A DNA stretch of 64,000 bases from UBA7672 sp040398425 (GCA_040398425.1 JBBATZ010000004.1:56376-120375); one strand, 5' to 3'. Shown: positions 24,515 through 34,890, counted from the stretch's first letter. A program made the numbers and translations. Notes: generated by a model from the sequence alone, not told the origin.

Positions 24515-25945
24515 TTACAGCGCGATGAAATTGCCGTGGAAGCCCGGCGGGATCTGCACCGGGATGGTGATTGTGGCCTGTGGCGCGCCTGTGAAGTTGC
24601 GGGCATCCAGGATCACGAAGTCGGTCGACTTCTTCTCCGCGTCGATCACGAAGCCGACCAGCCAGCCTTCATCTTCCGCGCTCGTCGCGCTAGCCGGGAC
24701 GAAGACAAACTCGCCCGGCACCTTGCCTTCGCCGAAATCGTGCGTCCCGCGCGTGCCAGCTTCGAGATCGTGCTTGAACAGACGCGAGTCGCCCATGAGG
24801 GCGGGATCGCGATCCTCGGGCAGGGCCATGGTGTAGGCATAGCGATAGGGCTTGCCCATGCGGCGCTCGTCAGGCCGCGGGAACTCCTGCGACGTCGCAT
24901 CGATCACCTTGCGCGTCACTTTTTTTGCAACGGGGTCGATCGTCAGCCGCTCGAACGGTGTCTTCTGCGAGTCAGGCCCCCTCGCGCCATCGGCAAACAT
25001 GTCGGCATGCACGGCCGCATCCATGATCACCTTGCCGTCTGCGGTTTCGTAGGCATTCGCGGGATGGAAAATGTAGCACGGTTCGATATCGCACCAGATG
25101 ATGTCCGAACCCTTGCCCTCGTGCGGCAGCAGGCCGATGCGCGCGGCGTGTTTGGGGTTCCAGCGATAGGGGAAGCTCTCGCCCGCGACGAGCGCCGTCA
25201 TCGAGAAGGTGACGGGAAGATCCATGACGATCACGTAGGACTTGGTGATCATGCAGTCGTGGATCGATGGGCCGTCCTGCACTTCAATCGGCTCGTTACG
25301 GCGTACCTTGCCGTCCGTGTCGAGCACAGTGTGCCACACCGTCGTCGGATCGCCGACCGCATAGCAGATCGCATGCATCTCGCCCGTCTCGGGATCGAGG
25401 TGCGGGTGCGCGGAGAATGCCTTGCCGAACGTGCCCTCGAAGTCCGAGAATTTGCGCGTCTCGAGCTCTTCAGTGACTTCCGCCGGATATCCGCCGGCTT
25501 CGACGATCGCGAGAATCTTGCCCGCATGACCGACCACGTTGGTGTTTGGGCTGCCTCGTCCGCGCGGACCCGGCACCGGCGCTTCATGAAGCGCCTCGCT
25601 CACCGGCGTCGAGCGGATCCAGCGGTTACGATACCACAGCGCCTTGCCGTCCTGGATGCGGATGCCGTGCAGCATCGCGTCGCCGACGAACCAGTGGTGC
25701 GTCGCCGGGTTTGGCATCTTCAGCGGGTTGGGCCCGTTGCGCAGGTAGACGCCATTGAGGGCAGCCGGGATCGTTCCCGTCACCTTGAGGTCGGTGATTG
25801 TGTTTTCTTCCTTCAGCGGCGTGTGGACGCCGGTGAGATACGGGTTGGGCGCCTTGGTGCGGCGCATCGTACGGTTGAAGTTGGCGACACCCATAATGCC
25901 GGTGGTGACGATGCCGCGGATGGCGCTTTCAACGGGGCTGGTCAT
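24515..25945 (-). CDS. Carotenoid/stilbene cleavage oxygenase (RPE65 family)
   Basis: A 476-residue non-heme iron dioxygenase that splits a double bond in carotenoids, apocarotenoids or stilbene-like phenylpropanoids. The four iron-ligand histidines can be placed at His180 ('FSAHPHLD'), His229 ('SIHDCM'), His294 ('IFHPANA') and His470 ('GFHGNF'). The family opening 'GVYLRNGPNPLKMPNPATHH' is present near residue 66. GAGGGA lies upstream of the ATG. It is divergent from a TetR regulator, across 118 bases, which is a plausible controller. Confidence 0.9.
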   Translation of the reverse strand: MTSPVESAIRGIVTTGIMGVANFNRTMRRTKAPNPYLTGVHTPLKEENTITDLKVTGTIPAALNGVYLRNGPNPLKMPNPATHHWFVGDAMLHGIRIQDGKALWYRNRWIRSTPVSEALHEAPVPGPRGRGSPNTNVVGHAGKILAIVEAGGYPAEVTEELETRKFSDFEGTFGKAFSAHPHLDPETGEMHAICYAVGDPTTVWHTVLDTDGKVRRNEPIEVQDGPSIHDCMITKSYVIVMDLPVTFSMTALVAGESFPYRWNPKHAARIGLLPHEGKGSDIIWCDIEPCYIFHPANAYETADGKVIMDAAVHADMFADGARGPDSQKTPFERLTIDPVAKKVTRKVIDATSQEFPRPDERRMGKPYRYAYTMALPEDRDPALMGDSRLFKHDLEAGTRGTHDFGEGKVPGEFVFVPASATSAEDEGWLVGFVIDAEKKSTDFVILDARNFTGAPQATITIPVQIPPGFHGNFIAL

Positions 25946-26063
25946 GGCGTTTGTCCCTCTATTTCTTTGAGTCTGTTCGGCGGTTTGACGTGCAGGGAGG
26001 CTCGTGTCGTGCGCGGCATTTGGGCCGATTGTACCGCCTGCCGACTATGTTTACGGTGATAAC

Positions 26064-26654
26064 ATGTCAGCTAATGATAACAGCGTCAACATCGAAAACT
26101 CAGCTGAGCGCTATCACCATGGCGACTTGCGCTCGGCCTTGGTGGAAGAGGGTCTGAAAAGGCTGGAAAACGGCCCTGCGGAAGCGCTCAGCCTGCGCGA
26201 AGTGGCGCGCAATGTTGGCGTGTCGGCGACGGCCGTTTACCGCCACTTCCCGGACAAGGCGGCGTTGCTCCGCGCTCTTACCGAAGTCGGCGGCGAGAGA
26301 ATCGCGGATGCCTTCAAGGTCGCGATGGCCAATGCAAAGCCCGGCAAGGACGCGTTCAACGCCATGGGCCGCGCCTATGTGCGCTTCGCGCTGGCGAACC
26401 CATCCCTGTTCCGGCTGATGATGTCCCCGGCGGTCCGTCGCGGTGCGACGGGCGAACCCGACTCGCGTGGCATGCAGATGCTGGCCAGTTCGCTGAACGA
26501 GTTGAGCGGCGGCAAGATGTCGTCCGACGAGCAGAAGATCCGCCGTCTGCAGGCATGGTCCGTCGTGCACGGTCTCGCCATGCTGATGCTCGACGGCTTG
26601 GTCCCCGCCGACGACAAGATCATCGACAGCGTGCTGGAGACGCGGATCGTCTAG
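26064..26654 (+). CDS. TetR/AcrR family regulator with WHG-type C-terminal domain
   Basis: A 196-residue repressor-type protein. The helix-turn-helix spans about residues 30-65 ('LSLREVARNVGVSATAVYRH' then 'FPDKAALLRAL'), and the ligand-binding domain ends with 'AWSVVHGLAMLMLDGLV', the WHG-type C-terminal motif. The start at 26064 is chosen because the N-terminus then resembles the family. Divergent placement next to the carotenoid oxygenase suggests it controls that gene and itself. Two direct repeats TGATAAC straddle its start. Confidence 0.87.
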   Translation: MSANDNSVNIENSAERYHHGDLRSALVEEGLKRLENGPAEALSLREVARNVGVSATAVYRHFPDKAALLRALTEVGGERIADAFKVAMANAKPGKDAFNAMGRAYVRFALANPSLFRLMMSPAVRRGATGEPDSRGMQMLASSLNELSGGKMSSDEQKIRRLQAWSVVHGLAMLMLDGLVPADDKIIDSVLETRIV

Positions 26655-26721
26655 CGAGCAGGCCGATGATGCTGTCCGAAAGTCGGCTGCGAACTGACCC
26701 GGCCCGTCATATGTTCAGGCC

Positions 26722-27258
26722 ATGAACCGCTACCATCTCTTCGAGACAGCGATCGGATGGGCTGGCGTCGCCTGGGGCGATGACGGCTTGATCGGCGCCC
26801 ATCTTCCCGAACCCAATCCGGCCATTGCGCGCGCTTCGTTCCAGCGTCGCTTTCCCGACGCCGTGGAATCAGAATCGTCACCGACGATCACCAACATCGC
26901 CACTGATATCCAGTCCCTGCTGCGCGGCGAGAAGCCAACGCTCCAAGACGCCCCGCTCGATCTCTCCCGGGTCCCGGAATTCAACGCCAGGGTCTACGCC
27001 GTTGCCCGCGCCATCCCGCCCGGCGAAACGCTCACATATGGCGAGATCGCCGTGCAGCTTGGCGACAGGCTACTGGCGCAACAGGTCGGACAGGCGCTGG
27101 GCAAGAACCCCTGGCCCATCATCGTACCCTGCCATCGCGTAACGGCGGCCGACGGCAAGCTTGGCGGCTTCTCCGCACGCGGCGGCGCGATGACCAAGCT
27201 CAAACTGCTCGCGATCGAAGGCGCAAAAGCCGCAGGGCAGGGTGACCTGTTCGGCTGA
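26722..27258 (+). CDS. ogt: Methylated-DNA-[protein]-cysteine S-methyltransferase
   Basis: A 178-residue DNA repair protein that transfers the methyl group from O6-methylguanine to its own cysteine. The active-site motif 'PCHRV' is at residues 136-140 (Cys137), preceded by the helix-turn-helix region 'GETLTYGEIAVQLGD'. A short N-terminal domain of about 85 residues is present, as in Ogt. It is convergent with msrA, with one base between the coding regions. Confidence 0.92.
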   Translation: MNRYHLFETAIGWAGVAWGDDGLIGAHLPEPNPAIARASFQRRFPDAVESESSPTITNIATDIQSLLRGEKPTLQDAPLDLSRVPEFNARVYAVARAIPPGETLTYGEIAVQLGDRLLAQQVGQALGKNPWPIIVPCHRVTAADGKLGGFSARGGAMTKLKLLAIEGAKAAGQGDLFG

Positions 27259-27259
27259 C

Positions 27260-27769
27260 TTACTCCGCCGCCGCCCGCTTCGGCAGTTTCCAGCCCGGAC
27301 GTGCGAAGTGGCACGTGTAACCGTTCGGAATACGCTCGAGATAATCCTGGTGCTCGGGCTCCGCTTCCCAGAACGCGCCGACGGGGTCGACTTCCGTAAC
27401 GACCTTGCCCGGCCACAGACCGGACGCATCGACATCCTTTATGGTGTCGAGAGCAATGCGCTTCTGCTCCTCGCTCTCGTAGTAGATCGCCGAGCGATAG
27501 CTCATGCCCATGTCATTGCCCTGACGGTTCTTCGTCGACGGGTCATGGATCTGGAAGAAGAACTCCAGCAGGTCGCGATACGACCATTTGGCGGGATCGA
27601 AAATGATCTCGATCGCCTCGGCATGCGTGCCGTGATTGCGGTAGGTGGCGTTGGGAACGTCGCCGCCCGAATACCCGACGCGCGTCGAGATCACGCCGGG
27701 CTTCTTGCGGATCAGATCCTGCATGCCCCAGAAACAGCCGCCAGCGAGAACTACGCGTTCGGTGGTCAT
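27260..27769 (-). CDS. msrA: Peptide methionine (S)-S-oxide reductase MsrA
   Basis: A 169-residue enzyme that repairs oxidised methionine. The catalytic motif 'GGCFWGMQDLIRKKPGV' places Cys12, and 'GYSGGDVPNATYRNHGTHAE' and 'YRSAIYYESEEQ' are the expected MsrA blocks. There is no fused MsrB domain. AGGAG lies upstream of the ATG at 27769. It is a single gene between ogt and ccr. Confidence 0.94.
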   Translation of the reverse strand: MTTERVVLAGGCFWGMQDLIRKKPGVISTRVGYSGGDVPNATYRNHGTHAEAIEIIFDPAKWSYRDLLEFFFQIHDPSTKNRQGNDMGMSYRSAIYYESEEQKRIALDTIKDVDASGLWPGKVVTEVDPVGAFWEAEPEHQDYLERIPNGYTCHFARPGWKLPKRAAAE

Positions 27770-27853
27770 GGGCGAACTCCTAAGGTTAGCGCTTCCCGCC
27801 CAATGTAGTGCGGGCGGGCTTCAACCTCCAGTACGCGCGAGAAACCCTCTTGG

Positions 27854-29125
<1,272 letters not shown>

Positions 29126-29228
29126 GTAAGGGTTCTCCCGCTGTCACTCGATCATCGCCGCTCCGCCGTTTGTCCCGGTGCGGCAAAGGGGTCGTCAAGC
29201 GGGCGACACATTGCCAAGACATTTGCGG

Positions 29229-29256
29229 ATTGCAAGCAATCTTGTTGCACCGCAAC
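29229..29256. promoter_or_regulatory. Tandem GC-AA palindromes upstream of ccr
   Basis: ATTGC-aa-GCAAT at 29229-29240 and GTTGC-acc-GCAAC at 29244-29256 are adjacent inverted repeats sharing the half-site TTGC/GCAA. They lie 104-131 bases before the ccr start. Regulators of ethylmalonyl-CoA and acetate genes in other bacteria (for example RamB-type) use TTGCAA-like half-sites, so these are candidate operators; the binding protein is not identified. Confidence 0.4.
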
Positions 29257-29302
29257 AGGTTTGCTGCGGGTGTGTCCGCACATCCTGGTCACGTTCGCGC
29301 GT

Positions 29303-29503
29303 TCACGCAGGACTTTGTGCCCTAGGCGGCGCCGATTGCAGCGGCGAATTGTCTGGGGCGTCCGGGCATTTGGCCAAGACTTGCAGAGTCGATCCTTCGG
29401 GCGGAGCGGTCAGTGAAGCCAGGAGCACAAATCCAATCGCAACGCCTGCGGCCCCGAGACCCAGAAGTGGCCGGCCGAAACGCGATCTCAGCGCGCGTGA
29501 CAT
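29303..29503 (-). CDS. Small single-pass exported/membrane protein
   Basis: A 66-residue protein: a basic N-terminus 'MSRALRSRFGRPL', one hydrophobic helix (about 13-31, 'LGLGAAGVAIGFVLLASL') and a short proline-rich tail with one Cys ('LAKCPDAPDNSPLQ'). AAGGGGGG lies 5 bases upstream of the ATG, a strong ribosome site that supports translation. Its stop lies between the ccr start and the palindromes' far side, so any promoter of ccr is downstream of it. The function is unknown. Confidence 0.5.
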   Translation of the reverse strand: MSRALRSRFGRPLLGLGAAGVAIGFVLLASLTAPPEGSTLQVLAKCPDAPDNSPLQSAPPRAQSPA

Positions 29504-29628
29504 GAATTCCCCCCTTGCTGCCGGGGCGCTGGCTGGCGCACCTCTGACGCGCACAAGGTTAGCGCCGATTTGGGCAGTCCGATGGCAGGAGACATTAGAT
29601 GACGGGGCAGGCCCAGAGAGGACAGACG

Positions 29629-30513
29629 ATGACACGACAGGCGTGGGTGAACGGCGTCTACGTCGCGGCGGACGAGGCGAAGATTTCACCCTTCGATCGC
29701 GGCTTCCTGTTTGCCGATGGCGTCTACGAGGTAACCGCTGTTTACGACGGCCGCCTGATCGACATGGAGCGGCACCTTGATCGTCTTGAGCGTTCGTTGC
29801 GCGAGTTGAAGTTCGGCACGATGCCCGACCGGCGCGAACTGGAAGACGTTCACCGCACGCTTGTTGCGAACAACAGCATCACTGAGGGCTATGTCTACCT
29901 GCAGGTGACGCGCGGCGCGTACGGCGCGCGGGACTTCGTGGCGCCCGACAGCCCCCGTCTCACCATCTTCATGTTCGCAGAGCCGCGCGCGCTGATCGAC
30001 ACGCCATCGGCGCGCAATGGTTCGCGCATCGTGACGCTGCCCGACATCCGCTGGGCGCGCCGCGACATCAAGTCGGTCGGCCTTCTCGCACAGGCGCTCG
30101 CCAAGACCGAGGCGAAGACGAGGGGCGCTGACGACGCCTGGCTCGTCGCGCCGGATGGCTTCGTCACCGAAGCAGCCTCGGCGAATGCGTGGATCGTCAC
30201 GCAAGATGGCGAGATCATCACGCGCGCTCTCTCGAACATGATCCTCGCCGGCGTCACGCGCCACGCCCTTTTCGATGCGTTGGGCCAGCGCGGCGGCAAG
30301 ATCACCGAACGCAGTTTCACGGTCGAAGAAGCGAAGGCGGCCGTCGAAGCTTTCACCACTGCCGCCACCGGGCTGGTGACGCCCGTCGTCGAAATCGATG
30401 GCGTGAAACTCGGTTCCGGCAAACCCGGCCCCGTCACCCGCAACGTGCAGAAGGTCTACTACACCGCCATCGGCGCTGACGTCGCGAAGGCTGCTCCCTG
30501 GATCGAGCCATAG
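29629..30513 (+). CDS. dat: D-amino-acid aminotransferase (class IV PLP enzyme)
   Basis: A 294-residue fold-type IV aminotransferase that interconverts D-amino acids and 2-oxo acids, usually supplying D-glutamate or D-alanine for peptidoglycan. The PLP lysine is Lys148 in 'RRDIKSVGLLAQALAK'. The start segment 'WVNGVYVAADEAKISPFDRG' and the phosphate-binding 'TEAASANAWIV' are typical. The ATG at 29629 is chosen because GAGAGGA lies upstream; an earlier ATG at 29599 is possible. Branched-chain aminotransferase or 4-amino-4-deoxychorismate lyase are less likely. Confidence 0.85.
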   Translation: MTRQAWVNGVYVAADEAKISPFDRGFLFADGVYEVTAVYDGRLIDMERHLDRLERSLRELKFGTMPDRRELEDVHRTLVANNSITEGYVYLQVTRGAYGARDFVAPDSPRLTIFMFAEPRALIDTPSARNGSRIVTLPDIRWARRDIKSVGLLAQALAKTEAKTRGADDAWLVAPDGFVTEAASANAWIVTQDGEIITRALSNMILAGVTRHALFDALGQRGGKITERSFTVEEAKAAVEAFTTAATGLVTPVVEIDGVKLGSGKPGPVTRNVQKVYYTAIGADVAKAAPWIEP

Positions 30514-30599
30514 AGCGGGTGGCGCCTCGACGTCAGGGATTCTCGAACGGAGACAATCAGGGCAGTGTCAGGATCAGGCGGCTGATTCGGGGAGGGCAA

Positions 30600-31046
30600 A
30601 TGGGCAAGCGCATCGATGTCATGGGCGAGATGTTCACTGCCGTGCCCTTTGGCGAGACGCGTTTTTTCGGCCTGCCCTGCGTCTACCTGATGGTTCACGA
30701 AGAGCTCGGCGACATGGTCATCCACTATGCCGGTCAAACCCAGCGTCTCGACAAGCGCTATGCCAGCCATCACCAGCTTGAGGCCGCAAAAGCCCGAGGC
30801 GCGACGCACGCGCTTGTGCTGGTCGTGCGCGATGCGGAGGATCGTCGCGCATTCGAGACGATGCTGCGCTGGTATTTCCGCCCGCCGCTGAACGCCGAAG
30901 ATGTCCCGAGCCACATGCAGGGTTGGCGCGCCGCGATGCATTGCGGCAAGGCCGACATTGCAGAGCTCGCGCGCGCCGCCCACATGAGCTGCTCGCGCGC
31001 GCTGTTGCCGCCGACAGCTGGCCGCCCGATGGTTGCGCGCGGCTAG
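30600..31046 (+). CDS. GIY-YIG-like protein
   Basis: A 148-residue protein with a region resembling a GIY-YIG-type module: 'IHYAGQTQRLDKRYASHHQL' then 'ARGATHALVLVVRDAEDRRA' and 'FETMLRWYFRPPLN', where a terminal Asn after Pro-Pro-Leu is common to the fold. The first motif is His-Tyr-Ala-Gly-Gln rather than Gly-Ile-Tyr, so nuclease activity is uncertain. GGGGAGG lies upstream of the ATG at 30600. It lies between dat and ecm on the same strand; no functional link is evident. Confidence 0.55.
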   Translation: MGKRIDVMGEMFTAVPFGETRFFGLPCVYLMVHEELGDMVIHYAGQTQRLDKRYASHHQLEAAKARGATHALVLVVRDAEDRRAFETMLRWYFRPPLNAEDVPSHMQGWRAAMHCGKADIAELARAAHMSCSRALLPPTAGRPMVARG

Positions 31047-31159
31047 CGCGTTGTCCGGCCAAAAGCTCTAGGTCGGCGTCGACGGCGATTCCGCCGCGTC
31101 TTGCGCGCCGCGAGCCTTGCTGTCATTGGTTTTCGCATCTGCAGCAGGGACCAATTTCG

Positions 31160-33157
31160 ATGGCGGACACGGGCTCCACGTCATTCCAGCACGACCCGGA
31201 CAAGCCGTGGATTTTCCGCACATATGCGGGTCATTCGACAGCGGAAGAGAGCAACAAGCTTTACCGGGGGAACCTGGCCAAGGGGCAGACGGGCCTGTCG
31301 ATCGCTTTCGACCTGCCGACACAGACGGCCTACGATTCGGATCACGTTCTCGCGCGGGGCGAAGTCGGCAAGGTGGGTGTGCCCGTAGGCCATCTCGGCG
31401 ACATGCGCGCGCTCTTCGACCAGATCAAGGTCGAGGAGATGAACACCTCGATGACGATCAACGCCCCGGCGGCGTGGCTGTTGTCCCTCTATGTCGCGCT
31501 GGCGGACGAGCAGGGCTGCGACCGGAAGAAGCTGCAGGGCACGACGCAGAACGACATCATCAAGGAATACTTGTCTCGCGGGACGTATGTGTTCCCGCCC
31601 AAGCCCTCGATGCGGCTGATCGGCGACATGGTGGCGTGGTGCTACACCGAGACGCCGAAATGGAATCCGCTCAACGTCTGCAGCTATCACCTGCAGGAAG
31701 CCGGTGCCACGCCGGAGCAGGAGCTGGCGTTTGCGCTGGCGACGGCGTGCGCGGTGCTCGACACGGTGAAGGCTGGCGGGCAGGTGCCCGAGAAAGACTT
31801 TACGACCGTCTTCAGCCGCATCTCTTTCTTCGTGAACGCCGGCGTCCGCTTCGTCACCGAGATGTGCAAGATGCGCGCGTTCGTCGATCTTTGGGAAGAG
31901 ATCGGCCGCGAGCGCTATGGCGTCACTGACACGCGCGCGCTGATGTTCCGCTATGGGGTGCAGGTGAACTCGCTCGGCCTCACCGAGCCGCAGCCGGAGA
32001 ACAACGTCTACCGCATCCTGATCGAGGCGCTCGCCGTCACCCTGTCCAAGCGCGCGCGTTGTCGTGCGCTGCAACTGCCCGCGTGGAACGAAGCGCTCGG
32101 CCTGCCGCGTCCGTGGGATCAGCAATGGTCACTGCGCCTGCAGCAGATTCTCGCCTACGAAACGGACCTCCTCGAATACGAAGACCTGTTCGATGGCAGC
32201 CATGTCGTGACCGGCAAGACCGAGGCGCTGAAGAACCAGGCGCGCGAGATGCTGGCAAAGCTGGATGCGTCCGGCGGCACGATCGACAATATCGAGTTCA
32301 TGAAAAAGGAGCTGGTCGAGAGCCAGCGCGCGCGCCTCAAGGAGATCGAGGCCGGGCGGCAGATTGTCGTTGGCGTCAATCGTTACCAGACGACCGAGAC
32401 TTCGCCGCTGTCGGGCGGCGACGGATCAATCATGGCGACGGACCACGGCGCCGAAAGCCGCCAGATCGCCAAGTTGAAGGCGTGGCGCTCGCAACGCAAT
32501 GCTGATGCGGCGGCCAATGCGCTGGGCGAACTGCGTGCGGCGTCAATGAGCGGCGCCAACATCATGCCGCCCTCGATCGCTGCGGCGAAGGCGGGCGTGA
32601 CAGTCGGCGAATGGGGGCAGGCGCTACGCGAAGTGTTCGGCGAATATCGCGGACCCACGGGCGTCTCGCTGGTGATTGCGACGGATGGCGATGAAGACCT
32701 CGAAGCGGTGAAGGGCGAGGTTGAGCGCGTCTCGAAGAAGCTTGGGCGCACGCTGACCTATGTGGTCGGCAAGCCGGGCCTCGATGGGCACTCGAATGGC
32801 TCGGAACAGATCGCCGCCCGCGCGCGCGCCGCTGGCATGAACGTTATCTATGAAGGCATCCGCTTCACGCCGGAAGAAATCGTGCAGCAGGCCATCGACA
32901 GCCAGGCGCATGTGATCGGCCTGTCGATCCTGTCCGGCTCGCACCTCGATCTCGTCAAGGAGACGGTGGGTATCCTGCGCGCCAAGAGCCTCGACATCCC
33001 CGTCGTCGTTGGCGGCATCATCCCCGACGCCGATGCGCTCGCGCTGAAGCAGATGGGTATTCGCCGCGTCTACACGCCGAAGGATTACAAGATCACGCAG
33101 ATCATGGGTGATGTGGTGAAAGTGGTCGAAGAGACGCTGACGAAGGCTACGGAATAG
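31160..33157 (+). CDS. ecm: Ethylmalonyl-CoA mutase
   Basis: A 665-residue coenzyme B12-dependent mutase converting (2R)-ethylmalonyl-CoA to (2S)-methylsuccinyl-CoA. The substrate domain opens with 'YAGHSTAEESNKLYRGNLAK' and 'GLSIAFDLPTQTAYDSDH'. The C-terminal cobalamin domain has the base-off motif Asp542-x-His544-x2-Gly ('GLDGHSNGSEQIA'). The single-chain length near 665 fits Ecm rather than the longer methylmalonyl-CoA mutase. The ATG at 31160 has CAGGGA upstream. With ccr it covers two committed steps of the ethylmalonyl-CoA pathway; the epimerase and later enzymes are not in the window. Confidence 0.93.
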   Translation: MADTGSTSFQHDPDKPWIFRTYAGHSTAEESNKLYRGNLAKGQTGLSIAFDLPTQTAYDSDHVLARGEVGKVGVPVGHLGDMRALFDQIKVEEMNTSMTINAPAAWLLSLYVALADEQGCDRKKLQGTTQNDIIKEYLSRGTYVFPPKPSMRLIGDMVAWCYTETPKWNPLNVCSYHLQEAGATPEQELAFALATACAVLDTVKAGGQVPEKDFTTVFSRISFFVNAGVRFVTEMCKMRAFVDLWEEIGRERYGVTDTRALMFRYGVQVNSLGLTEPQPENNVYRILIEALAVTLSKRARCRALQLPAWNEALGLPRPWDQQWSLRLQQILAYETDLLEYEDLFDGSHVVTGKTEALKNQAREMLAKLDASGGTIDNIEFMKKELVESQRARLKEIEAGRQIVVGVNRYQTTETSPLSGGDGSIMATDHGAESRQIAKLKAWRSQRNADAAANALGELRAASMSGANIMPPSIAAAKAGVTVGEWGQALREVFGEYRGPTGVSLVIATDGDEDLEAVKGEVERVSKKLGRTLTYVVGKPGLDGHSNGSEQIAARARAAGMNVIYEGIRFTPEEIVQQAIDSQAHVIGLSILSGSHLDLVKETVGILRAKSLDIPVVVGGIIPDADALALKQMGIRRVYTPKDYKITQIMGDVVKVVEETLTKATE

Positions 33158-33159
33158 CG

Positions 33160-33663
33160 GTGGCCCCCGAGATTGTCGGCATCGAGAAGTTTGGTGTACT
33201 GACTTCCGGTCTTCGGAACATTCGGTGCCAGATCGACGGTGGAAGCGCCGTATTCGATCTCATTCCTGAGGCTTTGCTACCTCCCGACCCCGCCCAAATA
33301 ACGGAAACGAATTCGATACTTCGTAGGTTGCAGGCGGGCGCCAGCCTTGTCGTCGAAGGTCCGACAATGCTGCGGCTGGAAATCCATGGCTTGTTGGGCA
33401 TGGCGGTTGATGCAGATATCGACGTCGACCTGTACGGTGGCCTGCACGACAACTGGCGCGATGCGCCCAAGCTTGCCGACAGAAAAACCTACTATCCCCT
33501 TCTTGAAATCAGAAATTCGCCGTGGAAGGCCAAGCTGCCCGACTGGCGGCGACGTGACGATCCAGAGGTCCGACATATCCGCATGATCAGCGCTGAATGC
33601 AGTTTCGATCTGCTGGGCGAGCTGCTGTCCGGAAGCTGGATTGCCAATCTTCAGGAGCACTAA
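33160..33663 (+). CDS. Hypothetical protein after ecm
   Basis: A 167-residue protein starting at GTG 33160, only 2 bases after the ecm stop, and overlapping the following lipoprotein start by one base. It appears soluble, with mixed alpha/beta character ('GASLVVEGPTMLRLEIHGLL' and 'AVDADIDVDLYGGLHDNWRD'). It is visibly less GC-rich than its neighbours, which may point to acquisition. No family is recognised. Coupling to ecm suggests co-transcription but not shared function. Confidence 0.6.
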   Translation: MAPEIVGIEKFGVLTSGLRNIRCQIDGGSAVFDLIPEALLPPDPAQITETNSILRRLQAGASLVVEGPTMLRLEIHGLLGMAVDADIDVDLYGGLHDNWRDAPKLADRKTYYPLLEIRNSPWKAKLPDWRRRDDPEVRHIRMISAECSFDLLGELLSGSWIANLQEH

Positions 33664-34889
33664 TGCGCGTTAGACTTGTTCCATTGGTCTTTACCGCGTT
33701 CTCCTTGACTGCCTGCTCGATCGCACCTGCCGCCCAAAAGGAAGGGCTTGCGGCGGCTTACGCAGCCGATGCGAAGACGATGTGTGAGCTGGTCCCGAAG
33801 GTCTACGCCTTCCACGCGTCGCGCGCCCCACATTGGCAGGAAGCCTGTGATCAGGCGCAGATTGAAGGCGCGTCCGTCACCACGCCCCGGCAGGGCACGA
33901 CTATGCTTGAGCATCTGGTTGAAGGGCTGTGGGACAATCACGCATCGCTCGGCGTCAACACTGGCATCTCGCCATGGCTGGTGCCGTCGGGGTCGGATAT
34001 GTGGCTTGAGTTGCAGGGCGCCAGCGTCGTTGTCACCGGTGTTCGCCACGATGGCGCGGCGGCGCATGCGGGGATCCAGCCCGGCGACGTTGTCGTGTCG
34101 ATCGACGGCAAGATGCCGATTGAAGCTGTGCTCGCTCGCATCCGCACGGGCAAGGCTGATGTCCCGCCGGCGCGGATGGCGTGGGCGCTGAACGCGGCGG
34201 GCGCAGGGTATCGTGGACAGAGCCGTAAGCTGGTGCTGTTGCGCGGTGGTCAGCGACTCGAGACGCAGCTCGGCGATCCTGCGCCTGCGAAACTGGACGA
34301 TCCCATCAGTGCGCGCATGATCGGCGACGTCGGCTGTATCCGTTTCAACGACAGCCTCGGCGATGACGACACGGTCGCGGCGTTCGACGCGGCGGTTGAA
34401 GGCTTGCGCGGCGCCAAGGGCTGGATCGTTGATGTCCGCGATACACCGAGCGGCGGATCGACCGATGTGGCCGAGCCGATCATGGGACGCTTCGTGACGT
34501 TAGCTGCTGACTACCAGATAACGCGCCCGCTTCATGAACCGGCCTACGCGCGGAAGATCGAACCGCGTGGCCGGTGGACGTTGACCGGTCCCGTCGCCGT
34601 GCTCGCCGGTCGCTGGACAGGCAGCATGGGCGAGGGTATGGCGATCGGCTTCGACGGCATGAAGCGCGGTGTGGTTGTCGGCGGTCCGATGGCGGGTCTG
34701 GCGGGCGGTGTCGAGGTGTTCAACCTTCCCGCGACAGACACGAATCTGCGCTTGCCTGCGTACGCGCTGACTCATGTAGATGGGACGCCGCGTCAGGAAT
34801 GGGCGCCGAAAGAACGCGTGCAGCCGGATGCAGGCGGCACGGACGATCCAGCACTGGCGCGCGCGCTCGCGCTGGTCGGCGCGCCTTAG
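33663..34889 (+). CDS. S41-family peptidase lipoprotein with PDZ domain
   Basis: A 408-residue lipoprotein (lipobox 'SLTACS') with a PDZ domain (about 110-170, 'VVVTGVRHDGAAAHAGIQPG') followed by a tail-specific-protease-like S41 domain. The catalytic serine is likely Ser321 in 'RWTGSMGEGMAIGF', with 'GCIRFNDSLGDDDTV' as an earlier S41 block. It starts at the ATG overlapping the previous stop in TAATG. It probably acts in the periplasm at the outer or inner membrane. The canonical Ser-Lys dyad lysine is not obvious, so activity needs caution. Confidence 0.75.
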   Translation: MRVRLVPLVFTAFSLTACSIAPAAQKEGLAAAYAADAKTMCELVPKVYAFHASRAPHWQEACDQAQIEGASVTTPRQGTTMLEHLVEGLWDNHASLGVNTGISPWLVPSGSDMWLELQGASVVVTGVRHDGAAAHAGIQPGDVVVSIDGKMPIEAVLARIRTGKADVPPARMAWALNAAGAGYRGQSRKLVLLRGGQRLETQLGDPAPAKLDDPISARMIGDVGCIRFNDSLGDDDTVAAFDAAVEGLRGAKGWIVDVRDTPSGGSTDVAEPIMGRFVTLAADYQITRPLHEPAYARKIEPRGRWTLTGPVAVLAGRWTGSMGEGMAIGFDGMKRGVVVGGPMAGLAGGVEVFNLPATDTNLRLPAYALTHVDGTPRQEWAPKERVQPDAGGTDDPALARALALVGAP

Positions 34890-34890
34890 G

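Noticed and set aside
24458..26059. Forward 533-codon frame opposite the carotenoid oxygenase
   Set aside because: Antisense of a gene with four conserved iron-ligand histidines; content is arginine-rich and without a family.
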